This document shows, one piece after another, positions 1-13,191 of a DNA stretch of 64,000 nucleotides. Made by a program: the position numbers and the translations under genes. The notes under the pieces were generated by a model that was not told the DNA's origin, searched no databases, and worked only from the letters and a program-made list of their open reading frames with translations. The DNA is from Isoperla grammatica (taxonomy: Eukaryota > Arthropoda > Insecta > Plecoptera > Perlodidae), in the NCBI GenBank assembly GCA_945910005.1, contig OX246740.1, positions 46,580,526 to 46,644,525 on the forward strand. The letters are read 5' to 3'. The first letter of the stretch is position 1; the number at the start of each line of letters is the position of its first letter.

Positions 1-29
1 CATCATCATCGTCGTCGTCGTCGTCGTCG

Positions 30-69
<40 letters not shown>

Positions 70-70
70 G
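1..70. repeat. (CAT)n/(CGT)n microsatellite
   Basis: Trinucleotide array of CAT units with an inner block of CGT units, cut by the window edge. No coding signal accompanies it. Confidence 0.9.
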
Positions 71-3000
71 AGAGTTAGGCCTATTCATTGATAGCACGCG
101 AGACTAACCGTAAGGCCTTTTGGTCTTCAGTTATAAACTTAAGTATTCATGTGTGCTTTAAAGTGTGTATAAATTTAAACTGTCCCTGGCTTTCCCATAA
201 CCATATTTTATCATTAATTCTCTTCCTATACTTTTGTAGTTTACGAGAAAAATAAAATCCACCACCGGACATAAATTTCGAGTAAAGTCATAACCTATCG
301 TTTCTCACATTTGTGTCGTTTTCTCAAGGTGCTGATATTGTAAACTACCGTCTAATTCACACTTACGTTTTTCACAATAACCGGTTCTGGTGGTCGGCTT
401 TGTACGGAACATGCTTCTCACTCAGACGAATATAAACATAGGTATTCTTCTTGCGTACAACTCCTATACTTTATGTATAAAATCAATTGATTTGGAGAGC
501 CAAGGTTCATAGGTGACAGCTACTTCCTTGCATTCAATCAACCTTGATATAACATCTGGTTAAACATGTTCTGTTTAACGTCACAGTAGTCAATTAAAGT
601 TGTCAGCTACCGTAACTTAATTGCTTGCGAAATAGTATAATAGTCCAACAGTAGACCTATCAACTTAATTATCTAGTTCCTACTATCTTGAGAAAGGTCC
701 ATTGGGAATAATTAACCTCCTTGGGTTGGATACCTTGAAATTTCTAACAAATAAGTCGTGACTAATGAGGCAATAATTGTGCATTTTACTAAGTGAAAGA
801 CCGCGTTACGATGTGTGAGAGAACGCAACGCAATAATCTGTAGTTTTCCCTTGAAACAGTGTGCAACTGTGCATGCAAGGTGCGGTAGACAGGTCGGTAT
901 AAGACTAGTTACGTTGTGACGGACCTTTTGATTCTCAAACTTGTTTATCGTTTGTGGCACAGTCTGGCCCCTCGTTGCAAAACAATGCATTCTAATCTGG
1001 TTGTAGGTTATTTCCTGCTCACGGTGCAGTTAAGAGCAGAGGTTGCACAGCTCGTTAAAAATATCCATTAATAATAAATCGGACAGTAATGACTGTAAGC
1101 AAATACTTTTCAATCATAATACAATTATAATATTAATGAGCGTGTATGGAAAGGAAAAATAATTCGGGTGCAGCAACAAAAAATTAACAAGTATACTTGA
1201 TTTATTGGTTATAATTAAATTCACTTAGATGAAACAAGTTTTTATTTTAAGAACTCGAGACGGTTGTGGGTGGAAGAAACAGGCGAAATATGTTTTTAAA
1301 GAGATCACGGACAAAAGGGATAGGATTACCTTTAATTGTCTCCTCTTACGACTGGCAGAGTCACCCATGAGTCTTCTAACCCCCGAAACACATTACGGCA
1401 TGGAAGAAGATCGTGCGCTCTATAGACGACAGACGTATTATATTATATCTCATAAATCAGCAAAGTAGAGAATTAATTCTTTGGCCGAGGCGCGATTTAA
1501 TTATGCGTTGGCCTCTACAATTATATGGTTCATAATTACGTGATTGTCTTTAGGCCGGCCGGTTGACGTTGTGATTAGACTGAACCAAGACCAGCGCGTT
1601 TAGTGTTCGAATCCCACGATATCTGGGTTTTTCAAGATGCTCAACCATGTATAACAATAATCAGATAACATCCATAGGCTCCTCCCGTTGTGACCTAGTT
1701 CAAATAATTATGCGGGTTGCGAAGGAAGTGCGTGCAATGTGGTGTGCATGCATGCACCCGGGTAGACATCACGTAGGTATAGGAACTGTGCATACATTAT
1801 CATGCCAGACTAACTATATATTCATTTGTAAAGTAATTTTCTTTGTTTGACTGAAACCTGTATAGATTATAGGTTTTTGAAAAGGACAGCTTTGATAAAC
1901 ATACTTTTTGTATGTATATACATACATCATTCCGTAACGCTTTAGTATGTATACACTCATTCGGCAGCATGCCTACAAAATAGTTGTCTCTTAGGAGACG
2001 TTTTATATCTGATTTTCTTCTGATTTTCTTCTCGTTTTCGTCATATTTCACTTGTTCACCGGTAGTATGTATGCAATTGCAAAATTAAAGAATAATTCCA
2101 ATCAGTATTGATTTATATTTTAAAAAATAATAATATCGATATTATATCGATATCGATAGTATCGATAATAATAATCGATAACATCGATACAAAAAAGAAA
2201 ATCGATATTCAACATCGAAATATAATGAGTAAAACTTATTTTACGACACGAATACTAATTTTACATTACAAGTGTAGGGAGACACAATCTTTTGGCCAGT
2301 ATAGCCAGTCAGTCGATGAAATAATCATCTACTTTATTGTCGTTACGATAGACAGTCAAACCCACACTCTAATAGTCTAGCTAGACCGCATTCTCACCAT
2401 CATCTCTCTCTATAATAAAGTTCCATACAAGTCTATTAGGTAATAGTCAAAACGTGATTGTCGAATTTGGAAAGTGGTTTCTGATATACGGAGGATTATT
2501 CATGTGCCTACCTAAAGGATGACTTAAAACAACATAACGTAGAAAGTGAAAGTATAGCCCCATACATATTATATAGCGTGTTTTTGTTTTCATCACAAAT
2601 AAGTACAGGGTAGCCATCTCCATTGATCCTCTCAATAATAATTATGTCGTAACCAAAGATAGTAAGATACCCTGTCGGGTGGTCGTAACCGTGCACTTCT
2701 TTCGTAGCAACCTGACAGCCTTCAAGACGACCACGAAAGTAGTTTTGATGTTTAGTAGTTCACTATTTATTTACTCTTAAACTAATAGTAGAATTACTAT
2801 AAATATTTACCTACTTGTATAGGAATTTCATATTTATTTATGGGAATAATAAATACATGTTATCACAAGCCTGTTAACAAATAATATGTACACGTTTTGA
2901 ATTATGCAAATAAATTCATTTTGTCAAAATCTCCCCACGAAATAATAATAATATAAGAACCTGTTCAAGCATGTATCTACTATTTATTTATTTTATTATT

Positions 3001-4700
3001 TACTCACAAACGTAATTAGTCATATGTTACGTAGATATCACATCCATTTACAAGTTGGTGGATATCTATAAGTGGACGAGACTTGTAAAACTTCTGAACA
3101 GTAAAGTAATGAGGTTTATCGCGTGACATGTGTATTCTTCGCGGTCCTTCACGGGGGGGTATGGAAACCTTGATCGATCTGGCCAGTTATATCGTCCTTT
3201 ATTAAAACAAGACATATCTTCACACCTACATTTTCTAGCTAAGAAATTGTGAATAACACTTTCCTTGAAAGAAAGATTTTATAATAAATAAAATAAAATA
3301 CTCCGTCGAATTGTGTAGTATAGCATTGTATTGAATCTGTAATGTTGGTGTCACTGGAGTGAATAAAGCAATTGGGAGCCAGATTGTATAGTACTGTATT
3401 GTATTTTATTTACAGCTGTTCAATAATTACATCAGATGTGCATTGAGTACAACCATCGCAACATTTATTATAGAAAAACATAATATGTACATAGACTTCC
3501 TTACAATAGGTATACGAACTATCTACTAGGTATATTATAGATAACAAGTCTTGCTTCTTGTCCCGTTCCTAATACTTTACAAGTATCCAACGCAATGTTC
3601 CATTTTTCACGTTCCACCTGAAAAAAAAGAAACATAGTATTAGATTTGAACATTGTGTTTGTGTTTTACTCTTCGTATCACATTGCCACTTCGTTTCTTT
3701 TTTCCCTTTGACCTTCCACAATTATTTGAATTTAAAAAGTATATATTATGTATACGCACCCGATTGTTGTTGGTGATTGAAATTTCATCAGTTTGTCAAC
3801 ATGGATTTTGCATAATCTTCGTGACGGAAAGGTGCCGCCTAGCAACAACAACAACAAAGCATCTAGTTCTTCTTCTTCTCCTTCTTGTCAAGTAGTTTGA
3901 AAGTACTTTGTACTTATATGGTGGCAGTCGCTCACCCAGGGAATATTATTTTTGTTTATTATGTAATGAGATAACGCGACAACAACAAAAACCATACATA
4001 CTATACAAAAGGGCACAGTAAAAACAATAATTGCACAATCAAAATTGAAAAGAAACTATATTGATACATAATATAAGAATAAAATAAGAAAATAATTAAA
4101 TTTTAAATTGACTTACACCAGTACCCCGGCCTTTGACTCAAGTGTAACAAAGAAAAGTAATAATATCATCATATTATAAAGGACAAGTACAAAAGGGAGA
4201 TGAGAAACAGAAATAAAAATCTAAAGGTGATCGAATTTTAAACCATAAACAATTGTAATATTGTTGTACATTATTGCCCGGCTTTGTATATTGCAATTAT
4301 GCTGGTCAGATTTAAGTCCGCGAGGCGAATTAGTATCATTATTATCGTCCATGTATGGACTGCCGACGTGCTAGCATACAAAGCAGGCTTGTCTGGACTA
4401 GCTCGCAGGTATTCAAATGGGAAACACGATATAAAAAGCATGCAAGTTTGATACGATATACTTAAAATGACAGCAGCATTGTGTATTGTGCCAGTCATGT
4501 TACAGTTATTGGAAAGGCAGTTGACCCCCTCATAAGCCGAATGAAGGTCGATTATTATGCAGTGACATGCGAGATCGATGGTCGAAGCTGAACTTATCGA
4601 TCCATGTGAACTATCGGATTACATTTTTTTATTTAATTATTTATTTACTGGTAAAGTTATTGGGTTTGGTAAAGCTGGTGTGCACAAGTTGGCCAAACGT
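71..4700. other. Gene-free AT-rich sequence
   Basis: I see no exon with recognisable protein similarity. The only structure is repeat-like: a degenerate dispersed repeat around 650-930, a short tRNA-like stretch with a B-box-like GTTCGAATCCC near 1,610, a CTCTTACGACTGGCAGAG motif near 1,346 that recurs at 25.4-25.6 kb, an ATCGAT-rich patch at 2,115-2,215, and TATTGTATT tails near 3,390. Open frames here are short and lack family motifs. Confidence 0.6.
650..935 (+). repeat. Dispersed repeat, copy 1 (degenerate)
   Basis: Shares ordered blocks with 5,035-5,205 (same strand) and 6,200-6,445 (opposite strand): TCTAGTTCCTA, a GGGATAATTTAC-like block, a GTGTGA/GAACG block and a terminal AGGTCGGTAT block. 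Divergence is high, so this is an old copy. No coding potential or clear ends were found. Confidence 0.45.
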
Positions 4701-4708
4701 ATCAAGTA

Positions 4709-4987
4709 AAGCTTGTCCGCTCATAGCAGAAACAGAACGTTTAGAGCTAATGGGCCATGTTTGTGTACTGAATCATTATAATCGGCTTGTAAACCAAGAT
4801 TCACTAGAAAAACACGGTTGCCAATTTTATAATAACCGAAGTCGAAAGAATGTCACCCTTTGAAAATTTCAATGAAACGACAACAGCGCGCTACCTGTTG
4901 GCCCTTTAAACCCTATTTTACGGTCAATTAGACAAACACTGGTCATTAGCTATAAATGTTTTGTTTCTACTATGAGCGGACAGGCTT
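4709..4987. mobile_element. Small MITE with TA duplication
   Basis: Inverted ends of about 27 bp (AAGCTTGTCCGCTCATAG at the left; CTATGAGCGGACAGGCTT at the right) with a few mismatches, each flanked by TA. Length 279 bp and no coding sequence. The TA flank and short ends fit a Tc1/mariner-type non-autonomous element, but the superfamily is inferred only from the dinucleotide. Confidence 0.6.
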
Positions 4988-5034
4988 TATTCTCATGATT
5001 ACCACAATGCCGACTCTAACAGTACCAACTTAAT

Positions 5035-5210
5035 CTACTACTTATCTAGTTCCTATACCGTCTAATTATTGAAACAACTTCATTAGGGATAATTTACGAC
5101 CGGTTACCTGAAATGGTGGGCGTGGCAAAACAGGCGTGTGCCCCATGTGAAAGGGGCAGTAGATAATTGATCCGAGGTCGGTATGCGAATACTTAAGTTG
5201 GGGCTGGTAT
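5035..5210 (+). repeat. Dispersed repeat, copy 2
   Basis: Contains ATAATTTACGAC, GGTTACCTG, GGTGGGCGTGG and GAGGTCGGTATGCGAATAC in the same order as the reverse complement of 6,200-6,445. The shared order over about 170 bases shows a common repeat of unknown class. Confidence 0.55.
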
Positions 5211-5230
5211 AACAGTTATTCCTACGAACA

Positions 5231-5276
5231 ATTATTATTATTATTATAATGTTATTTCCTTTCTTCTCTTCTCTCA

Positions 5277-5335
<59 letters not shown>

Positions 5336-5345
5336 TATCATTATT
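5231..5345. repeat. (ATT)n microsatellite
   Basis: A short ATT run at 5,231-5,249, a CT-rich spacer, then an ATT/TTA array of about 60 bases. An asparagine-rich open frame on the minus strand is a by-product of this repeat. Confidence 0.9.
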
Positions 5346-6199
5346 ATTACTACAACAGATAAGAGACACAAAGAACGCTTATCTCGCAGAAGAATCCTAG
5401 ATCGTATGGCGGGAAACCGCTCGACTAGAACCAAACTATGCACCAAGCATTGCTCAGTTCATGTAACTATTACACCGCCCCTGAGGTCTACACTCTAAAC
5501 CACACATCCAATCCAAGGTCTTTCCTTGTCACGACAGTTTACACAAAAAACCCTTATTTTATTACTCTTCAACGAGCTGGTAATTACTTTTTGAAAATAA
5601 TAACGGACGTGCTTTAAAATTGCAACGTCGTTTTTGTCACGTGATAAAAAAATCTATAACATTAGAGCGATGACGTAGAAGTTTTGCTTGCGTATTGGAA
5701 TGTAATTTAATACACTCGTTACCTCAGCCTTGGGTTTTCGCATAAAAGCGTAGTTTGTATGTTTTGTTTTTAGTGGGGATTTGTGGTTTGTGTTTCAATT
5801 CCTATACTACTTTACGTAAAGTAGTATTGTATTGTATTCTTTATTTCTTATAGCTCGGTTGGAGCTAGTAGCACTCTTTACATTACACATTATACATTAT
5901 ACGATAGGCGTATACTCGTACATAGGACGTTACATACTCGTATAGTAGTTTACATACTAGACATATATTAAGCAATGCATCATATAATATTATTAGTTAT
6001 ACATATAAAAATAAGAAAAATACAATTTAGGTTACCCTATGCCTATACAGACTTTCATTACCTATTTATCACAACTAAGGCATTATTCATACTCCCAGTG
6101 GGAATTCTCTTTTAACAAATTCCACTAGATGCCTTCTAAACTTACCACCTGTTATTTGCCCCATACTGGCATTCGTGAACTGTTGATTTTGCAAACTCA

Positions 6200-6445
6200 A
6201 GGTGTATCGTGAAGTACCAATCTTGAAACCCCAACCGAAATATTCTCATACCGACCTCAGAAACTTATTTACTGCTTCATTCATGCACGCCGATCCAATG
6301 AAAATTAACAGATTCCTGACGTTCTTTCACACATTCGTATAAATGTAGTATTGCGCTTAGTAGAGTGTACAAGTCTCATTGGTCACGCCCACTGTTCCAG
6401 GTAATCAAACGACTGTCGTAAATTATCTATAATGGACCTGATTAG
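6200..6445 (-). repeat. Dispersed repeat, copy 3
   Basis: Reverse-complement relative of 5,035-5,210 and of 650-935. It runs from an AACCGAAATATTCTCATACC block to a TCGTAAATTATC block, with the GTCACGCCCACTG block between them in matching order. No protein-coding potential. Confidence 0.5.
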
Positions 6446-6451
6446 ATGGTA

Positions 6452-6765
6452 GGAACTATTCATAGTTCCCACGTGATGTCACAGCGGCCATGATTGCGAC
6501 ACAATTGAGGAGGGCCAATCCTAGATCATTGGCAAATACTATTCAAAATCGATAAATAAGCCTAATTTAAAATTTAAAAAGTAATCATAAGTAATAAAAA
6601 ATTAAAAATTACGACACATAACAATTTATTTTAAAAACACGCTTAATTTTAAAGAACCAAGAATTTCTGTGTTCTACCACAACAGCCATGGTAACGTCAA
6701 AGTTTGATCACAAATGTGGCCGCCACGCGCAAAGATGTGACGTACGTGCAACCTATGAATAGAAG
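6452..6765. repeat. Inverted-repeat element (possible MITE)
   Basis: The arm starting AACTATTCATAG and continuing through CACGTGATGTCACAG is matched imperfectly, in inverted form, at the right by CGTACGTGCAACC and CTATGAATAGAAG. The interior is AT-rich and non-coding. I could not find a convincing target duplication, so boundaries are approximate. Confidence 0.45.
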
Positions 6766-7907
6766 TAGAAAATGAAGTTGATACTAAATTGATTTCTGCT
6801 ATTTCGATACATATATGTGCTAGAACCTTAGCTGGTACCAATAGTTTATTTTAATGCACCCTTCTAATTTATTTACTTTTTATATACTCCCAATTATCGA
6901 TTTAAATGATACTGTTCACTTTTTCTGAAGGAGTTATAAATACTAGTACGTCATATTGTTCAAGTGAATTAAGAATCTGAATCTAAATGACGGGTTCTTG
7001 AACCGAACAACAATTATTAATCACCTTACTTACGTTCAGTCTGTAATTATGTGTAATCTCAACCGAAACTGTTTTTTTATTTTCTTACATTGAGCAACTC
7101 GACAAGGTATACGACGGTCCACATGTGGTGAAGGAAACCACTACGAAGTACGAACGATGTTCGCCATGCCGCAAACACGTTTGAAATAAATTTCGCCTCT
7201 CTATTATACGACATGTAAGTTAATCCCAGTTTAATGGATATTATCATAAGCGCCGGTGAGGGGGAGGGGGATGAGGGCCAAGAGTGGGCACTTGCACCCT
7301 TTGATTTTTAAATCCTCAAAAATCACAAGCCAGAGAAAAAAAAGTTATTTTATGTTTGAAATTTAAATTCGTTATCAGCCAGATATAGTATTAGTGCACG
7401 GTCCTGAAATGGAATGAAAGATAACACATTAGGCTGATTTCTTCACAAATTCAAATACAAAATGGGGGTGGCACAATTCTGGGCGGTTTTCATGGATATT
7501 GTAGGTCTCCACTCCAGGTTCGATCCCTAAGAACAAACCTGACAATATTTGCTCTACTATCATAGTTCCACAATTTCCGGTTGATCGCAATATTAATTAT
7601 TTACTACTGTATTACTTACTCCCCTCGAGTATAACAAGGTATGAGATCAAGTTTCACAGATGCGTATAAGAGCAATAGGCCTAGGCACGCATCAAGGTCC
7701 TTTGGGCCTTGACGACGTTGCGCCTTGGATAGTAGATATTTTCACACTCGAGGAAATGTTATGAACGATCAATGACGAGCGTGATTCAAATAATTATATA
7801 TGCAAGACATCAATTCGTACATCGTAGTAAGGTATACTGGTGTTTACATAAACGGTGACTTTGGAGCCGTCGTTGCAACTCGTATGCTGAGTCAATTGTC
7901 AAGTTAA

Positions 7908-8286
7908 GGGTGTGTTCTAACTTGATTTTCGCCTGCTAACCACTAACCCTACCTGCTACACACTAAATGCTAACAGTTTTGGGCACGCCACCTAGTACGC
8001 TAATACAAAGTGTATTATTATTAATCATCTAATGTAAATAAATACGTAATCTTACTTCCACTCACTGGTTGGGTATTTTCCTAACCTAAAAGTATCAGCT
8101 GTGATGGCTGGTATCAACCATCTTGTTTTAGTGGGTTAGTCGGTGTCATAGTGTACACTTTCGGCCACTACCGACTAACCACTAGCCAAAAAAGGAGCAT
8201 TGGTCGTCTGCTTGTGACGTCACTTCCTTTCGATTAGTATAACTAAGCTTAGTCCACTACGACAAACGTGAAGTTGGAACACACCC
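7908..8286. mobile_element. MITE with GGGTGTGTTC ends
   Basis: Inverted ends GGGTGTGTTCTAACTT and AAGTTGGAACACACCC enclose 379 bases without coding sequence; the interior repeats CTAACCACTA-type motifs. The flanks read TAA (left) and GAA (right), an imperfect 3-bp duplication. Ends of this kind with a TWA-like duplication recall PIF/Harbinger MITEs, but that assignment is tentative. Confidence 0.55.
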
Positions 8287-8421
8287 GAAGTACAGGATTT
8301 GTTGCTATGGAATTGTTTTATTACATCCATGCTATTTTCTATAAGAAGAACAAACTCCATAGCAACCATAAACAAATCACATACTTAACTCGACTCTGCA
8401 TTCCGCCCAAAACTAATGACA

Positions 8422-9757
8422 TCCCTGCTTAAAAATACGGTTGGATACTATTGGAAATATTACAGTTGAATACCATTGGATGTTGTTTGAATCCAATACA
8501 TGTTAAACTTAATGGGAACCAATAGTATTAGTGCCACTTTGGACGTATCCAACTGGCAACGTAATCAATGGGAGTGGATAGGAAACGTAACCAATAGTAT
8601 TCAACTGGATCCGTACGCAATGGGAATCAACTGTATTCAATAGGAATGAGTAAAACCCGTATTCAAAGGGAATCAACCGTATCCAACTGGAACGTAACCA
8701 ATAGTATTCAACTGGATCCGTACGCAATGGGAATCAACTGTATTCAATAGGAATGAGTAAAACCCGTATTCAAAGGGAATCAATCGTATTCAACAGGAAC
8801 CAACCGTATTCAATAGTAATCAACTGTATTCAATAGGAACCAACCGTAATGAATAGGAACCAACCGTATTCAATAGGAACCAACCGTAATGGATGGGAAT
8901 CAATCGTTTTCAATAGGAACCAACCGTATTCAATAGGAACCAACCGTAATGGATGGGAATCAATCGTATTCAATAGGAACCAACCGTAATGGATGGGAAT
9001 CAATCGTATTCAACAGGAACCAACCGTAATGGATGGGAATCAATCGTATTCAACAGGAACCAACCGTATTCAATAGGAACCAACCGTATTCAATAGGAAC
9101 CAACCGTAATGGATGGGAATCAATCGTATTCAATAGGAACCAACCGTAATGGATGGGAATCAATCGTATTCAACAGGAACTAACCGTATTCAATAGTAAT
9201 CAACCGTATTCAATAGGAACCAACCGTAATGGATGGGAATCAATCGTATTCAACAGGAACCAACCGTATTCAATAGGAACCAACCTTATTCAATAGTAAC
9301 CAACCGTATTCAATAGGAACCAACCGTATTCAATAGGAACCAACCGTAATGGATGGGAATCAATCGTATTCAATAGGAACCAACCGTAATGGATGGGAAT
9401 CAATCGTATTCAACAGGAACCAACCGTATTCAATAGTAATCAACTGTATTCAATAGGAACCAACCGTAATGGATGGGAATCAATCGTATTCAACAGGAAC
9501 CAACCGTATTCAATAGGAACCAACCGTATTCAATAGTAATCAACTGTATTCAATAGGAACCAACCGTAATGGATGGGAATCAATCGTATTCAACAGGAAC
9601 CAACCGTATTCAATAGTAATCAACTGTATTCAATAGGAACCAACCGTAATGAATAGGAATCAATCGTATTCAACAGGAACCAACCGTATTCAATAGGAGC
9701 CAACCGTAATGGATGGGAATCAATCGTATTCAATAGGAACCAACCGTAGTCAGTAGG
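8422..9757 (+). repeat. Left minisatellite arm
   Basis: Begins with the 33-bp terminal repeat, then about 350 bases of mixed units (CAACTGGATCCGTACG, GGGAATCAACTGTATT), then a regular array with core CAATAGGAACCAACCGTATT (20 bp) and variants such as GGATGGGAATCAATCG. Units diverge mainly at a few positions and higher-order 60- and 80-bp blocks recur, as expected from unequal exchange. The array stops near GTAGTCAGTAGGAG. Confidence 0.9.
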
Positions 9758-10779
9758 AGTCTCCTCAGTACATGTGAAATAATTCATATTTATAGTTAAA
9801 AAATACGGATATTTATTTATATTATAGGTTTATACATGAGTATCTAAAGTATGACCAACAATGGCTTCAAAGAGAATGTAACTAAGTTAGGTACAAAAAT
9901 GTGGGTTGTAGATAGACCAACTTGTCATACATCAAACAGTACTAAAAATCAGTTGTGATACATAGGTATACTAGTAACACAAATATGCATGAGCTTACAG
10001 TCATAAAAATAAGAAGCCCAATGATAATATGGATTGTATAGATACAGAAAATAATTGTCACTTATATCATAGAGCACCCTGTAAAAAAAATGTAAATTAG
10101 GCTAGAAGCACAGCATGACTTACTAGTCATTGACATTAATCACATCAGTTTTGAAGCTCAGTCTAATATCATAAAATAAACTTAAAAACAAACAAAAACA
10201 GCTGTTTTTGACTAGTGAATGTGGATAAAAACAATGCTCCATAACCTAGAATTCATTGAACATAACATAAAAATGACGTATATAGTGCACTACCATAAAA
10301 TAAACATAACAAACAAAAACAGGCTATGTAGAATGTAGATACAAATCTAGCTAAATGACGTACTATCCTTAATAATACATAGAAAGTAAAACGTTTTTAG
10401 AGCATAATGCCAAACTTGTCTTAAAAAACAAAGCAAAACACCAGTTGATATAGATAGTCATTTAAACTGAACAAAGATCTAGATACCATAAGATAAGAGA
10501 TAAGTGAACATCTCTCATTATCGACAAGACTTATAGTATAACACAATTGTTGAAATATATTTTGAATTTTCTGGGATAATAATTTTTCAGGCAAAACAAG
10601 GGCATATTCAAGTTGATCTATTATTAATAGAATGAAAACTGTACAAAACAAGGCAATGAAATGTATAATTGAATGCAAAAAGCAGTTCCTATTAGAAATA
10701 TGCTAAATGCACTTCAATGGTTGTCAGTGGAAGATAACTATCAAGTGCTATGATAGTTATGGTTTTCATTTATGAAGTA

Positions 10780-10951
10780 TGTATAGTTGTCCCAAGACTA
10801 CCTTACACATGCTTTCGTCACAGGCGACTGGTTTGTAGCCAATCAGCGATCGGTATTGGCGCGGGTGTGTCTCGAGCGGTTCGCTGGTTGGCTACGACTG
10901 CCCCGGATGTGACGAAAGCAGGGGTAAAGTAATCTTGGGTCCAGTATAATG
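10780..10951. mobile_element. Palindromic MITE, copy 1
   Basis: A near-palindrome of about 170 bp: CCAAGACTACCTTAC, TGCTTTCGTCACAGGC and GTAGCCAATCAGCGA on one side, then the inverted series ending GTAATCTTGG. The loop holds a GCGCGGGTGTGTCTC segment. A second copy lies at 13,750-15,262, split by another insertion. The whole element would fold into one long hairpin and has no coding sequence. Confidence 0.75.
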
Positions 10952-12032
10952 GTATCTTACCTAGTAATTTATCAGGTTATGCAGATATGGTTCACAATAT
11001 CACACAATATGAAGTGCTAGAAACAGGAATGTGTACTTAAAATCTGCATAGTATAAGTGATTATTTTTTTTAACTTTGGTTTAAGACAATTTAATTGATT
11101 ACCGGTACCTAGAAATATAAGAGAAATTAAAAATATTGGAATGTTCAAATGTGAATGGTTGATAGAAGGTAAATAAATATAACTAGGATGTAAAATAGCT
11201 GCTAAAAATAAAAAGCATACATACATACCAGTAGTATGTGTATAATGCCATAAATTAAACTTAACAAAAACAGCCTCGAGCTATGATGGCTAAAACTTAG
11301 CCTACAAAAAACACATTTACACCTACAACATTAACGGTTTCTTACTTTTCACGGATAGGCCTATTTGCGGAGATTTTACCTCTATTACAAGGATTTGAAA
11401 TTATTTTTGGCGGCAACCCTGCAATAATAATTGGCTATTATGCTCATTAATCCTAATACATTTTATTTAGCATTCGAATAGCTTTTACATTGAAACTTTG
11501 AATTTACGTTCCTTAAAGTCTCTCATGCGAGTCAACTGCCCATTCAAATCACCCCACTGAACTATCTTATTGGTTCGAAACAATACAGTACTAATATTTG
11601 TATCTGGTATTATGATATTATGTAATGGCATATTATTTCTCGGTAAAAATGTAAGTGCATAGGATTTATCTACGGTTAAAAATACTAAAATCAATACATC
11701 TTCGTAGCCATTTAAAGTGTGGCTCAATTGACTCTAGTAGTGTTATTTTAATAAACAGAATAGCCAACAGTGTGAAACTGAATAATCTAAAAGAAGTGGG
11801 CCTACAATATCAATAATTATTTGTTATTTATACACTCAATTGTATTGTGTCGTTACAACAAAATAATATGTGTGATACAATTACGTATACGATTGAAAAT
11901 GTATCATTTTATGCCAAAATAACACTTAACACAACATAAAAGTTTGTTTTTGTAACTACGGCGACACCGTTATCCATCTGGCAACACAGCTTTAGTCGAC
12001 ACGAAACGTAAACAAACTTCAAAGATAGAAAC

Positions 12033-12860
12033 ATGGCCGCGCAACTGTCAAAAAATATTGCCATAGATGAATCGTTGACACTGTGGAAAGGGCGCCTCAG
12101 TTTCAAGCAATATATTCCCCTCAAGTCTTCCAAATTTGGAATAAAAACCTTTGAACTATGTGAATCACAATCGGGATATTTGTGGAACTTCATTGTGTAC
12201 GTAGGTGCACATGGTGTGAATGTGGCTAATGGTATTGCAAACGCCGGAAACGCAATCCAAAATGCAGACCTTAGAAAGTCCAAAACAGCTGGGATTGTCA
12301 CAAAACTAATGGAGCCCTTGTACAACTTAGGCCATACTCTGTGGACAACTCTCCAGACCTGTGCATTTGCCTCAATGATAACGGTGTAAATGTAGCAGGT
12401 ACCCTTCGCATAAATCGTAAAAATGTCCCTGCTAGAGTAAAAACAGCCAAGTTGAAAAAAGGGGAGCACATTGCCAAAGCATCCAATGGGGTAATGGTCC
12501 TCAAGTGGAAAGACAAGAAGGATGTTTCCTTTATTTTGACCTTTCACAACAGTGATATGGCTGTTATCACAAAACGGGGGGTGGACACTGAAAAACCACA
12601 ATGCATCCTAGACTACAATAAAGCCATGGGGGGAGTGATCTCAAAGACCAAAAACTACAGCCCTATCTATTGGAACGCAAGCGGGGTAGGAAGTGGTACA
12701 TAAAACTTTTCAAACGTCTACTCAATGTGTCAATTCTCAATGCACAGATCATTTATAATAATGCTTCGAACAAAAAAATCGACCAACTTGCCTTCCGCCT
12801 AAAACTTGTAAAAAGTATTGTAGAAACGTACAATAATGGTTTGCAATCACCTCAAATGGG
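12033..12860 (+). pseudogene. piggyBac-like transposase, broken
   Basis: Transposase remnant of the piggyBac superfamily (cut-and-paste transposition at TTAA). The first frame (12,033-12,389) reads IDESLTLWKGRLSFKQYIP and KSSKFGIKTFELCES, the family block around the first catalytic Asp. The reading then moves to another frame at about 12,340 (DNSPDL, where the family has its second Asp, then VAGTLRINRKNVP and VLKWKDKKDVSFILTFHN). The IDYNKAMGGV block follows at about 12,620, but the usual VDLVD with the third Asp is missing, and the frame shifts again near 12,680 (LFKRLLNVSILNAQIIYNN). The N-terminal half and C-terminal Cys-rich domain were not found. It is dead by frameshifts and loss of a catalytic residue. 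Confidence 0.8.
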
Positions 12861-12882
12861 CAGACCATCAATCAACCCTGCA

Positions 12883-13191
12883 CTATGGAGTAGCGTCGCT
12901 ATCCACTACTTCTCCAGAGACATGTTTTATTGGAGACAAGTCCAACAAACTTGGAGAGAAACATGTCTCTGGAGAAAAATTCGGCGTGTGTTGAGACGTA
13001 GAGGCACCAAACGAGTCATCTATGAGCTGACGCCTCGGTTTGTCTTTTTGTGATGGTTTTCCAACACTGGATTTTCCTTCCCGGTTAAGGTCGGTAATCC
13101 GCTGGGCAATGTATTTGGGAACCTTGTCCAGTTCTTCTTGAAGCCGGCATTCGGAGGTTCCCCTTGAAACAAGCCAGTGCTTCAAACATTC
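12883..13191 (-). CDS. Hypothetical exon with SAP-like motif
   Basis: An open minus-strand frame preceded by a good splice acceptor (TTACTGTTTCAG) at about 13,192. It starts ECLKHWLVSRGTSE and continues CRLQEELDKVPKYI, resembling the SAP DNA-binding motif (LK.WL..RG...G...EL...), which is common in the N-termini of transposon and zinc-finger proteins. The rest is Ser-rich and ends in TAG. It lies on the same strand as, and downstream of, the MPKVKR exon at 15,732-16,043, so both could belong to one transposon gene. No donor or partner exon is proven. Confidence 0.35.
   Translation of the reverse strand, partial: ECLKHWLVSRGTSECRLQEELDKVPKYIAQRITDLNREGKSSVGKPSQKDKPRRQLIDDSFGASTSQHTPNFSPETCFSPSLLDLSPIKHVSGEVVDSDATP

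Noticed and set aside
1229..1468. 79-codon plus-strand frame beginning MKQVFIL
   Set aside because: It overlaps the SINE-like motif found elsewhere, has no protein similarity and no splice or promoter context.
1556..1630. tRNA gene candidate with GTTCGAATCCC
   Set aside because: A B-box-like segment only; acceptor, D and anticodon stems do not pair. More likely an old SINE head.
8455..9757. CRISPR-like array
   Set aside because: Units are contiguous and only about 20 bp with no unique spacers; this is an animal minisatellite.
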